A stretch of 64,000 nt of DNA from a bacterium D16-36 (GCA_003611745.1 RAYF01000021.1:29931-93930); one strand, 5' to 3'; positions 16,416-25,521 are shown, counted from the stretch's first letter. Made by a program: numbers and translations. The notes: generated from the letters alone by a model not told the origin.

Positions 16416-16654
16416 GCCGCCTCATATCTTTTTATTCCATCATTATAATCTGTATATGCCAAAAATGCAGTATTATTTGCTTTTGCTAATGATGGCACAT
16501 ACGAGCTAAACATTTTTGATTCCTGTCTTATTGCAATTGACTTGGTTGGCAAAATTCTATTAGCACCACACTCTAACATCATCTCCGAAAATTTTTCTTC
16601 GCTTATGGAATCAAAAAAAGCATTAATTTCTTCTAATTCCTTATTTAAATCCAT
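16412..16654 (-). CDS. Probable antitoxin of toxin-antitoxin-chaperone cassette
   Basis: An 80-residue protein with a helical acidic N-terminus (EEINAFFDSISEEKFSEMML) and a C-terminal tail rich in aromatic and small residues (FSSYVPSLAKANNTAFLAY and YNDGIKRYEAA). In TAC systems the antitoxin ends in an aggregation-prone chaperone-addiction segment that the SecB-like protein binds; this tail is a plausible equivalent. It lies 14 bases after the toxin gene and has an excellent AAAGGAGG ribosome binding site, much stronger than that of the toxin, as expected when antitoxin must be made in excess. No known DNA-binding motif is visible. Confidence 0.65.
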   Translation of the reverse strand: MDLNKELEEINAFFDSISEEKFSEMMLECGANRILPTKSIAIRQESKMFSSYVPSLAKANNTAFLAYTDYNDGIKRYEAA

Positions 16655-16668
16655 AGTAAATTCCTCCT

Positions 16669-17322
16669 TTAATTATTATACATTTTCTTTCTTGGTTTGT
16701 ATTTTATAAGTTTTCCATTTCCTTTATCATTATAATGTTGTGCGAAAGAAAATTTAGTTATATCATCTTCTAATATATTTATATCCTTTATATTACTGAT
16801 TATTCCTTTATTTATCACACAATATTGCACTTCTGGAATATATGCCAGTCTGGTCTTTGCTATTGAAATATCATTGTCCTCATGGATAAACAATCCTTTA
16901 ATTATGTCGTATTTGGTGTTGTACTTCATATTCCTAAACATAAAATTCAATACGGCACCATCTACTATTTCTAAGTTTGCGTACTTATTTTTCTCTAGAC
17001 TCCTTCGTAGAACTTCATCAAATAGTCTTTTATAACTACTTTTAGTTAAATCAAATATTCGTTCAGGCTTAACATTTATATCTGCTGACAAAACAACATA
17101 CTTATTAATTATATTAGACATTTTGGGTATACATTGTGGATATTTTTTACTATATGATATATATATCCACCTAAAGGCATAATCTATTTCCTCATAAAAA
17201 TATATCCCATCCCCAAGCCAATGTTCATTTCCTAGACTTCGATGAAAACTTTTCGATGCTATTATTTTTTGTCCGTAGCTCCGTTCTGTTCCATGATATA
17301 ATGTTATCATTTTGTCCAACAT
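16669..17322 (-). CDS. ADP-ribosyltransferase-like toxin
   Basis: A 217-residue protein whose N-terminus TLYHGTERSYGQKII and following LGDGIYFYEE (H10, Y41 region) match the first two elements of the H-Y-E class of ADP-ribosyltransferases: histidine in a YHGT strand, then a GIYF tyrosine strand. A candidate third element is E164 in LAYIPEVQYCVINK, similar to the PE-Q-C strand of HYD1/DUF3990-type transferases. The C-terminus is highly basic (KLIKYKPRKKMYNN), which may bind nucleic acid. The ribosome binding site is weak: AGGG lies directly before ATG 17322; ATG 17310 is an alternative. A TTGACA-like -35 occurs about 120 bases upstream, with a poor -10. Order toxin-antitoxin-chaperone equals that of CmdTAC, whose toxin modifies mRNA; target here is unknown. 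Confidence 0.7.
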   Translation of the reverse strand: MLDKMITLYHGTERSYGQKIIASKSFHRSLGNEHWLGDGIYFYEEIDYAFRWIYISYSKKYPQCIPKMSNIINKYVVLSADINVKPERIFDLTKSSYKRLFDEVLRRSLEKNKYANLEIVDGAVLNFMFRNMKYNTKYDIIKGLFIHEDNDISIAKTRLAYIPEVQYCVINKGIISNIKDINILEDDITKFSFAQHYNDKGNGKLIKYKPRKKMYNN

Positions 17323-17572
17323 CCCTATGTATATTCTCTGTACTTAATTTATGTATGCAACAATTTATAATTAGATGTCCTACTAATATAGAAATTGTTC
17401 TAATACAGTATAACACACCTTGTCAAGTCTTTTGTTAAATTTCTATTACATTTTATGGTTATTGTCAAATTGTAGGAATAAGGTACAATAATTAATGTCT
17501 GCTGATTAGGTTTTAAACTATTGATTTTACTCCGTGGTGGCAATGCATTTGTAATTTGGCTTTGCGGGGGAT

Positions 17573-18451
17573 TTATTCAAGAAAACGTCCCTGTAAACTT
17601 TCAAGCATTTTTTCTGCAATGGGAGTGAACACTTGATGTTTTTTCCAGATTAAATACAGTTTTGTCTCGAGCTTAGGCGTCAGCGGGCGGAATGTCAAGC
17701 CGCTGCCTGAGCTAGTATTAATCAGATGTTTAAAGGTGAGAAGATATCCCAGCCCCTCTTTCACAAATAAGGAACCATTGTAGGAGAGGCGGAAGGAACC
17801 TTCCAGATGCAGATTGTTTATCTGCTCCCCGCACCATCTGGGAATGTCATGGTTCCAACCCTGTTCTGAGCAGAATAAAGGAAGCCCGGCCAAATCATCG
17901 GCGGAGACTGCCTGTTTTTTGGCAAGGGGGCAGCCTTCCGGCATGATGACGCCCCATATATCTGCTTTGGGAAATGTCAGATAATGGTATTTATTTGTGT
18001 TTGGTTCCTCAGCCAGCACAGCAAAGTCAATAACGCCTTTATCCAGTTTTTCTGTAACTTGTTCCGTGTCTCCGCTGGTGATGTGATACCGTAAACCGGG
18101 GTAGGAATTTTTAAATGATTTAATTTCAGCGGCGAGATACCGAATTTGATAGGATTCAGCTAATCCAAAGTAGACCTCACCGCCTAATATATCGTCTAGA
18201 GTGAGAAATTCCGCCTGAATTTTATCTGCCATTGAAACAAGATCCTGTGCGCGTTTGCGTAGCAGTACGCCTTCCTCTGTCAGTTCAATATGGAAACTGT
18301 GCCTGACAAATAGTTTCTTCCCCAGTTCATCTTCTAGTGATTTCAATGATTTTGAAAGCGTAGGCTGCGTGACGTGGAGAAATTCTGCTGCGCGGGTCAT
18401 ATTTTCTTCTCTTGCCACTGCTAAGAAATACCGCATTGTCCTTAATTCCAT
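17573..18451 (-). CDS. LysR family transcriptional regulator
   Basis: A 292-residue LysR regulator: N-terminal winged helix MRYFLAVAREENMTRAAEFL and LHVTQPTLSKSLKSLEDELG, then a two-lobed effector domain. It is divergent from the alpha/beta hydrolase gene at 18571, the classical arrangement in which LysR controls its neighbour. The 119-base gap between them carries a perfect 12 bp palindrome (18486-18497). Confidence 0.93.
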   Translation of the reverse strand: MELRTMRYFLAVAREENMTRAAEFLHVTQPTLSKSLKSLEDELGKKLFVRHSFHIELTEEGVLLRKRAQDLVSMADKIQAEFLTLDDILGGEVYFGLAESYQIRYLAAEIKSFKNSYPGLRYHITSGDTEQVTEKLDKGVIDFAVLAEEPNTNKYHYLTFPKADIWGVIMPEGCPLAKKQAVSADDLAGLPLFCSEQGWNHDIPRWCGEQINNLHLEGSFRLSYNGSLFVKEGLGYLLTFKHLINTSSGSGLTFRPLTPKLETKLYLIWKKHQVFTPIAEKMLESLQGRFLE

Positions 18452-18485
18452 CTATATATCCCCTTTTGTAATATTCTAAAAATTC

Positions 18486-18497
18486 ATATCATGATAT
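18486..18497. promoter_or_regulatory. Palindrome between divergent LysR and hydrolase genes
   Basis: ATATCATGATAT is a perfect 12 bp palindrome in the intergenic region, in the place expected for the LysR operator. A TATAAT-like element at about 18534 would serve the hydrolase gene. Binding is inferred from position only. Confidence 0.4.
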
Positions 18498-18570
18498 AAA
18501 TTATAGCTATTAGTAAAAAAGAGGTCAAGCGTTTATAATAAAATTACAATAGGAAGGATGGTGATGTAAA

Positions 18571-19551
18571 ATGGTAGAGACTATGAAATTGATATTGACA
18601 GAGGAATGGGATAAAACATTCCCAAAAAGCGATAAGGTAAATCACAGAAAGGTAACATTTCATAACCGTTATGGAATCACTTTGGCGGCAGATTTATATG
18701 AGCCGATGGGTGCAGAGGGCAGGCTGGCAGCGATTGCTGTGTGCGGTCCATTTGGCGCAGTTAAGGAACAGGCGGCTGGGCTGTATGCACAGGCAATGGC
18801 AGAGCGCGGTTTTCTCACGATAGCGTTTGACCCGTCATTTACAGGGGAGAGTGGCGGAATGCCCCGTTATATGGCATCACCGGATATCAATACAGAGGAT
18901 TTTCAGGCAGCTGTGGACTTCCTTTCCGTGCAGGAAAATGTGGATGCAGAAAAAATCGGTATCATCGGTATCTGTGGGTGGGGCGGCATGGCATTAAATG
19001 TGGCAGCATTGGATACCCGAATCAAGGCAACGGTTGCATCTACCATGTATGATATGAGCCGTGTTAATGCTAACGGGTATTTTGATGAAAACGATAATGC
19101 ATCTGACCGGTACGAGGCCCGCAAGGCACTGAATATCCAGCGCACCGTGGATTATAAAAACGGCAGTTATGAGCTGGGAGGCGGAGTAGTGGATCCGCTG
19201 CCAGAGGATGCTCCGTTTTTTGTCAAGGATTACTATGACTTTTATAAAACATCCCGCGGCTATCATGTCCGGTCCCTCAACTCCAATGGAGGCTGGAATA
19301 AGATTGGCTGCATGTCTTTTCTGAATCAGCCGATTCTTTGTTACAGTGAGGAAATCCAAAGTGCTGTTTTGGTAATGCATGGGGAAAAAGCCCATTCCTG
19401 CTATTTTAGTAAAGATGCCTTTCAGAAACTGCAGGGTGATAATAAGGAACTGTTATTGATTCCAGATGCAGTGCACACTGACCTTTATGACAAGACAGAT
19501 GTCATTCCGTTCGATAAATTGGAACAGTTTTTTCAGGACAATCTGAAGTAA
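18571..19551 (+). CDS. Alpha/beta hydrolase with cysteine in the nucleophile elbow
   Basis: A 326-residue alpha/beta hydrolase related to the YcjY/dienelactone hydrolase group. Strands and the oxyanion region are seen in AIAVCGPFGAVKEQAAGLYA and FDPSFTGESGG. The nucleophile elbow reads GICGWGGMALN, with cysteine where most relatives have serine, as in dienelactone hydrolases; the C-terminal DAVHTDLYD gives the histidine and an acidic residue lies earlier in LVMHGEKA-S. It is followed after 22 bases by a DUF362 gene and controlled presumably by the divergent LysR. Substrate is unknown. Confidence 0.82.
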   Translation: MVETMKLILTEEWDKTFPKSDKVNHRKVTFHNRYGITLAADLYEPMGAEGRLAAIAVCGPFGAVKEQAAGLYAQAMAERGFLTIAFDPSFTGESGGMPRYMASPDINTEDFQAAVDFLSVQENVDAEKIGIIGICGWGGMALNVAALDTRIKATVASTMYDMSRVNANGYFDENDNASDRYEARKALNIQRTVDYKNGSYELGGGVVDPLPEDAPFFVKDYYDFYKTSRGYHVRSLNSNGGWNKIGCMSFLNQPILCYSEEIQSAVLVMHGEKAHSCYFSKDAFQKLQGDNKELLLIPDAVHTDLYDKTDVIPFDKLEQFFQDNLK

Positions 19552-19573
19552 ATGAGGTTAGGAGGAAAAGTCT

Positions 19574-20914
19574 ATGGCTAAAAAAAAGGGTGTAATTTGG
19601 ATATATCTGGTGCTGGCATTCATGCTGATTACAGGATTGGCGGCCTTGGCAGTCAATGTAAATGCTGTAAGCAAGCCAGATAAGAATAGCAGCAAACAGG
19701 TATATCCAAAACATAAACCTTATGGAAAAGGAATTGGGGCAAAACCGGGGAGGGTTGTCTGGAGCCACAACTCTAAGTCCGTAAACTGGAATGGGAAAGG
19801 ATACTGGTGGAAAACAGGGCACTTTAATGAAAAAGTTATTTCAAAGATGTTTCAGAATAGTATTGCATCTCTGGGAGGCACAAGCAAGGCAAAAACAGGC
19901 TGGCAGAAATTATTTCAGGCACAAAATAAGAGGCTTGGAAAGGGAAAACGGAAATATAGGAAGGGTGAGAAAATAGCGATTAAAGCCAACATTAATGGTT
20001 CGGGTGTTTTTGATGATGATAATAGCGGCGAGACAAAAATGAGCTATACTAACCCGGTTCTGTTAAAGGTTCTGCTGACTTCACTTGTAAAGGATGCAGG
20101 CGTGGCACCGTCTGATATTACCGTTTATGATGTATCCCGGATTTTTCCTATTTATATGATTAGGATGTGTACACAGGGGGAATTAAGGGGCGTCCATTTT
20201 GTGGGAAGAAATAACGGTGTGGCTGATAAGAAGAAGCCGATTAACTGGTCCTACTCATTCCGTGGTGCAGTGAATTACCTGCCAACCTGCGTGACGGGGG
20301 CAAAGTATATTATAAATTTTGCCAATCTGAAGGGACATAGTTATGGAATTACTCTTTGCGGAAAAAATCATTTTGGATCGTTTATTAATGGAAATGAAAT
20401 GCGCCCGCCGGAGGGGGCGAACCTACATCAGTTCCTTACAATGGATAAGATGAAGGTCTACAGTCCTCTTGTGGATTTGATGGCAAATTATGAATTGGGG
20501 AATAAGACAGTTCTTTATATGCTTGACGCCCTTATCTGTGCTCCGTCTGAGGGGGATGATATTACAGGAAGTAATTCAAAATGGAAACAGAGCCCATTCA
20601 ATGGGGATTATACTTCCAGTATTTTTGTCTCACAGGATCCGGTGGCGATTGATTCTGTTGGTGCGGATTTCTTAATGAACGAGCCAGCAGTAACGAATAA
20701 CAATAGCAGCCCGAAAAACAATGCTACTGTAGAAAATTATCTGCATGAGGCAGCACTGGTAAAGAAAGCACCATCTGGCAATATATATAGAAATGGCAAT
20801 GGCAAAAAAGTAACAAATCTAGGTGTTCATGAACACTGGAACAATCCGGTTAGTAAAAAATATAGCCGCAATCTCGGAAAGAAAGAAGGAATTGAATTAG
20901 TGAAGGTTTCTTAG
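19574..20914 (+). CDS. Exported DUF362 domain protein
   Basis: A 446-residue protein with a single N-terminal membrane segment or signal (IWIYLVLAFMLITGLAALAV) and a DUF362 domain: IKANINGSGVFDDDNSG, NPVLLKVLLTSLVKDAG, NFANLKGHSYGITLCGKNHF and SQDPVAIDSVGADFL. DUF362 proteins occur with ferredoxin domains in cytoplasmic forms; this version lacks Fe-S motifs and is exported. A good TTAGGAGG precedes the ATG. Co-transcription with the hydrolase suggests a shared function, which I cannot name. A weak hairpin (20933-20967) follows. Confidence 0.8.
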   Translation: MAKKKGVIWIYLVLAFMLITGLAALAVNVNAVSKPDKNSSKQVYPKHKPYGKGIGAKPGRVVWSHNSKSVNWNGKGYWWKTGHFNEKVISKMFQNSIASLGGTSKAKTGWQKLFQAQNKRLGKGKRKYRKGEKIAIKANINGSGVFDDDNSGETKMSYTNPVLLKVLLTSLVKDAGVAPSDITVYDVSRIFPIYMIRMCTQGELRGVHFVGRNNGVADKKKPINWSYSFRGAVNYLPTCVTGAKYIINFANLKGHSYGITLCGKNHFGSFINGNEMRPPEGANLHQFLTMDKMKVYSPLVDLMANYELGNKTVLYMLDALICAPSEGDDITGSNSKWKQSPFNGDYTSSIFVSQDPVAIDSVGADFLMNEPAVTNNNSSPKNNATVENYLHEAALVKKAPSGNIYRNGNGKKVTNLGVHEHWNNPVSKKYSRNLGKKEGIELVKVS

Positions 20915-20965
20915 AAGCCTAATATATAATAAAGGTAGCTGATTGACTGTAAAGATAATCGCTAC

Positions 20966-21548
20966 CTAGAGCGTGTTTGACTTAAGGTTAAGGTTCTGTA
21001 AAAAGCGGCAGAATATCCGTTCTCTGTCTTTTGCAGTTTCAAAATACGGCAGGCCGTATTTCTGGCATTGCTCTTTTATATAGATACTCTGCTCCACGAT
21101 ATAAACTGCGCCCTCCTGAAGTTCTTCATCCGATTTGTAAAAGGTATAATCTTTTTCCGTGTCATACTTTTTTTGTATTGCGAACCGTTCTTCCGGCGTC
21201 ACGTCCGATGTAATAAAATAGAAAATTTCACAGTCCGCCCCATGAATATATTTCATATAATCTTCTGGCAAAAGCTGATATATATCCAACACCATGCCAG
21301 GTTTAAATTCGTTGTATTCGCCACTCTCCAACATCGCCCGGATAAAGGGTGCCATTTTACCGCTTATCAGGCGTAATGTATCCATAGAGGATAACCCAGA
21401 ATATGTATTCACTCCTGTTTCGGGGAAACATTTCTCAAATCCTGCTATAATTGAATCCATGCTGATACCCATAATGCGTTGCCAGCCGGTGAGAAATTGT
21501 GCTTTTTCCGGCTCTTGGAACACCTGCAATAATAATATTGTTTTTCAT
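20966..21548 (-). pseudogene. P-loop nucleotide-kinase-like gene broken by an 8 bp contraction
   Basis: From ATG 21548, behind GGAGGATTATAAG, the frame reads MKNNIIIAGVPRAGKST then ISHRLATHYGYQH, a Walker A kinase start. After about 29 codons the frame is lost, and the rest (SMDSIIAGFEKCFPE to the end at 20966) continues in another frame without a break. At the junction (21459-21468) the sequence has a single TATCAGCA; a tandem second copy would join GYQH directly to ISMDSII in frame. So the frame was most likely lost by slippage between two 8 bp repeats. Intact relatives would be about 197 residues. Function: probably a small-molecule or nucleotide kinase of unknown substrate. Confidence 0.8.
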
Positions 21549-21700
21549 CTTATAATCCTCCATATCCGGAAAATATTATAACACAAAACAAATGCAAATT
21601 AAATTGTTTGAATTAGTGAAAAAATATTGTGCTTCTATCACTGAAATGTGTTAATATTTATTATATATGATTTTATCCATATACCAGAGGAGGAACTACA

Positions 21701-21906
21701 ATGGCAAACAGGCTGGAACTGACGTGGTATGGGAAGGACGATTCATCAGAGAAGAGCCGATTGTTCCCAAAGAAGCACTGGAACATTGGGGAGAGGAAAT
21801 TTTTCAGGAGGAAATACCCTGTTATGTTGTATATGGGATATATCGGAAATGTAGTAGTTATTATGAGAGTAGGGGCACAGGAGAATATAGCAAAGGAAAG
21901 ATGTAA
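21701..21906 (+). pseudogene. Remnant of a DNA methyltransferase gene start
   Basis: Behind GAGGAGG the frame begins MANRLELTWYGKDD, which matches the usual first residues of type III-like site-specific DNA methyltransferases (LTWYGK). After this the similarity stops, and an overlapping frame carries EEPIVPKEALEHWGEEIFQ, so the gene has been rearranged and shortened. No catalytic motif (DPPY, FxGxG) survives. It lies at the head of a decayed defence cluster. The methyltransferase call rests on the first 14 residues only. Confidence 0.4.
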
Positions 21907-21909
21907 GCA

Positions 21910-22807
21910 ATGGAAAATGAAAAAAACATACTATATTACAAAGGGAAAAAGGAAATAAAAGTTGATACAGATTTTATCAAAAGTGAAATGGCACAGTTTC
22001 TTCAATTGGATAATTTGAATTTTTTGATTGGAGCAGGCTGTTCTAGCCATATTGTTGATGACAAAGAATTAGGAATTCCGGGAATGGCGAGTTTATATAG
22101 TGGCTTTTTTAAAACATACCCAGATTTTGATATAGCTGGACAAATGGCACAACCCATATTTAATGGGAATTTGGAAAAAATGCTTGAAACCATGGGAGCT
22201 ATTTCTGTGGCTAATCGCGTGAGTACAATTGATGGGGATATAGAGAATAAAATATGCGTATGTAGAGGATATGAATCTGTCAAAAAATATATGGGAGAGA
22301 GTTCCCAATTTTTACAATTTATATAAGATACATGGATCAATTACATGGGTGAAAAATGATGAACAGATAAAGGAAATTGATTATAACCATATTGATACAA
22401 AAGATACAGTTATGATTTATCCAACACCACTTAAAGACAGAACTACATTGATGACTCCTTATTCGGATTTGTTTAGAGCAATGGAAACAGCAATGTTACG
22501 AAAAAATAGTGTTTTGATAACTTTAGGTTACAGCCTTGCAGATGATCACATTAATAGATTAATTTTAAATTCATTAGCGGTTCCGACATTTAAATTAGTT
22601 GTGTTTGGAAAAAGTGATGCAATACAAAAATTAATAGATATGGATGATGCACGAATTATAGTTGTAAATTCGGATGATAAGATTCATTATTTCAAGAATT
22701 TTGTTGAAAGGGCTATGCCAGATGTACAAGAAGATGTACAGGAACAGATTGATTTGCCTACTGTCTCAAAGATAATAAAGGCATTCGAGGGGGAAAAGAA
22801 TGAGTAG
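21910..22807 (+). pseudogene. SIR2-domain defence protein, internally deleted and frameshifted
   Basis: The first part (21910-22255) has the SIR2 NAD-binding start LNFLIGAGCSSHI and GNLEKMLETMGAIS. The second part, in another frame (from about 22285), has NLYKIHGSITWV with the catalytic histidine and LGYSLADDHINRLI near the C-terminus. Between them a large middle section is missing compared with typical SIR2 proteins of this kind, and the two halves are out of frame. The end overlaps the start of a HerA-like gene by eight bases, as in intact SIR2-HerA anti-phage operons, where the complex depletes NAD on infection. This copy cannot make a working enzyme. Confidence 0.8.
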
Positions 22808-24028
22808 TCGAGAAATTGGTAAAATAACATCTATAGGTATTCATGGAATTATAGCTGATATTAATGATGATTTGGGAAATTATATAAATACTATGGATGG
22901 GATATATTTTGTTGGAGAAGTTGGCTCTTATGTTTCGGTTTATGAAATGGGAAGGACGATAATTGCGGAAATTACCGGTATTGAAACGTGCCATTGAAAT
23001 CGCTAAAGTGTTTTATAATAGTCAGGAGCAAGATAATGAATTAAAAAACCATATTTTGGCTTCGACATTAATGGGTATAATTAATAGTTCTGATACGTCT
23101 CCTTCTAAAGCAGATAAGATGAAAGCAATCATATCACATTTTGGAACACAGGAAATTGGTATGGATTCTGTTATACAGGGGAAAAGATTAAGGCAGGCAA
23201 TTACCATAAGCTATGGGCAGATGCCAGATGAAGAATTGGTTATAAATTATTTAACTAGATATATAAAGCCCAATCTTTTACAAAATAAGATATCTGGAAA
23301 AATGGTACCATATAGTTTGGAGGAATTTGGACTAGCAGTTGAATTTGCCACATTATATGAGGGAAGTATTAGTTCGCAAAGAATATACTGCAACATTAAT
23401 GACTAGGTTACAAACTATACAAGAAGGAATACAAGGGAAATTTTTTTCTAAAACGGAGTATACAAGTATAGATAAGTATATAGATAGTATGTTAGGAGAA
23501 ACTCAAATTGTAGATATTGATATTAGCATGTTGGATGATGTTTCGGAAGAGGTGGTTACAAAAGTGCTTGCGAAGTTATTATTAGATTATTTAAAGAGAC
23601 GTGTTAATAAAGCGGAAATGCCTATAAATTTTATTATAGAAGAAGCACACAGATTTGTTAAGAATGAAACAAACTATGGTGCTGTAGGATACAATATTTT
23701 TGAAAGAATTGCAAAAGAGGGGCGGAAGGATGGTATGCTGATGGGAATTTCATCACAGCGTCCTAGTGAATTGTCAAAAACGGTAGTATCACAGTGTAGT
23801 AATTTTATAATTCATCGTGTGCAGAATCCAGATGATTTGCAATACATTTCAAAGATGGTTCCATCTATCAATCAGAATATGATTGATAGATTAACATATC
23901 TACAAACAGGTCATGCTTTGGTTTTTGGCAGTGCAATTAATTTACCTGCGTTGACAAAATTTGAGCAGGCGAGCCCTAAAACAGATAGTGATAACGCTAA
24001 AATTTCAGAGAAATGGTATGTTGATTAG
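22800..24028 (+). pseudogene. HerA-like ATPase, P-loop region deleted and frameshifted
   Basis: The N-terminal HAS-barrel part (22800-22985; IGKITSIGIHGIIADINDD and YFVGEVGSYVSVYEMG) is followed directly by the post-Walker-A helical region (RAIEIAKVFYNSQEQDNELK), so the Walker A segment has been deleted. A second frame break near 23390 leads to the C-terminal part with Walker B FIIEEAHRFVKN and SSQRPSELSKTVVSQC. It follows the SIR2 remnant with an eight-base overlap. HerA forms the hexameric ATPase of SIR2-HerA (also called Nezha) defence. Confidence 0.8.
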
Positions 24029-24070
24029 AGTTCCGTAAAATAACAGCAGGAGTTAAGTGGAGGTGTTTGC

Positions 24071-25026
24071 ATGACAATAGAAGAACTTAAAAAACTTATT
24101 GATTCAGGTGAGAAAATTGACATTGAATTCAAGAAATCACAGAATGAATTGAATAAAGATTTGTATGAGTCTGTATGTTCTTTTAGTAATAGGGATGGCG
24201 GGCATATTTTTCTTGGCATAGTTGATAAAACAAAGGAGATATGCGGTGTTAATCCAGATAAGATTGATAAAATGAAGAAGGATTTTACTACGGCTGTTAA
24301 TAATCCTAACAAAATTAATCCTCCAATGTATCTTGCACCTGAGGATTACGAAATAGATGGAAAGAAGATTTTATACATTCGTGTGCCTGAAGGTACTCAG
24401 GTAAGACGATTAAATGGACGTATTTTTGATAGAACGTATGAGGGTGATATTGATATTACTGATAATGCTGAATTGGTATATAAAATGTATGGAAGAAAAC
24501 AAAACACCTATTTTGTAAATAAGGTGTATCCTAATCTGGGGTTGGAATTTTTGGACTTTGATATTATCAAAAGAGCAAAGAAGTTGGCAATGGGGAGAGT
24601 AGACAACCATGCATGGGCAGATATGAATGAGGAGGAACTCCGATTTTTGTCGAAGATAATATATTTCAGATTACAATTCCCATAGATGATGTTGCCAATC
24701 TTAAGGTTGGATCGACAGCTGCGGAAATAATAACTAAAAACATGGCTAATAGTCAAAGGGCGAGCGATAAAATGAGCGATAAAGTGAGCAATAAATTAAA
24801 TGGAAGAGAGAAAGTATTTTTAGAAATGCTTATTAGTCAGTTAGAAGAAAATAAATATGTTACGACGTCAATTATGTCAAATATAACAAGTATTCCAAAA
24901 TCTACAATTAGAAGATACATGAAAAAATTTTGTGAATTAGATATATTATCTTCCGAAGGAAAAAACAAAAGCACACAATATCGGCTAAAAAAGATTAGAT
25001 TCGGTATTTTTAATTCTTCAAAATAG
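24071..25026 (+). pseudogene. AlbA_2/Schlafen-type ATP-binding protein, internally deleted
   Basis: The 5' part (24071 to about 24640) has the AlbA_2 start IDSGEKIDIEFKKSQNELNK and SFSNRDGGHIFLGIVDKTKE. It then shifts frame into IFVEDNIFQITIPIDDVANL (about 24641-24700), which in intact relatives follows a GHKL-like ATPase segment several hundred residues later, and ends in a winged-helix region (TTSIMSNITSIPKSTIRRYM). Thus the central ATPase part is deleted and the gene frameshifted. These proteins are transcription or defence-related regulators often found in defence islands. Confidence 0.75.
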
Positions 25027-25521
25027 AGACTGTGATATTATAATAATCTTATTTTGGAATTGAAGGAGTGGATGCAACCAATAGAGTACAATTGTGTAAA
25101 GAAGTGATTGTGAATTGCTTCTAAAATTTTTAGAAGTCTCAAAATATATAGAAATAATATGTGAAATAGGTGGATTAAAAAACATGAAATAGACATAAAA
25201 GTATCTTAAAATCATATAGATGAGACGAGTTCGAGTGATGAAATGGGCTTTAAGAAGCGGGTATTTATGTGGCTTCTAAATAAATTTGTTTAGGTACTAG
25301 CAACATTTTTCACATCACGTACTAAATAATTATATCAATGACATAAGTCCGTTGCTCCTGCCATGCGTGAGCATATCAAACATGGACGTATAAGTGGAAT
25401 AGTCGGACTTGTCAAAGCGCAGGCAGATTTTCTCGTAAACTACTTAGCTTAACAGAATTTATTTAGTGTCATAGCAACAGGACTTAAATAAAAAAGTTAA
25501 ATAGTGAAAAGGGGGGGCAAT
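25027..25521. other. Gene-free, AT-rich spacer
   Basis: About 500 bases between the decayed AlbA_2 gene and the methyltransferase gene. Only a short frame at 25363-25452 (MREHIKHGRISGIVGLVKAQ...) looks protein-like; it may be the tail of a lost gene, but I cannot identify it. No terminator or promoter of good quality is seen. Confidence 0.4.

Noticed and set aside
20933..20967. Hairpin after the DUF362 gene as a strong terminator
   Set aside because: The stem is short and no T-run follows; only mentioned in the gene entry.
22800..22997. HerA N-terminal frame as a small independent protein
   Set aside because: It continues into other HerA parts after a deletion and a frame change, so it is a pseudogene piece and not a small gene.
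25363..25452. 29-codon frame with protein-like composition
   Set aside because: Too short and unidentified; no ribosome binding site. Described only as part of the gene-free spacer.
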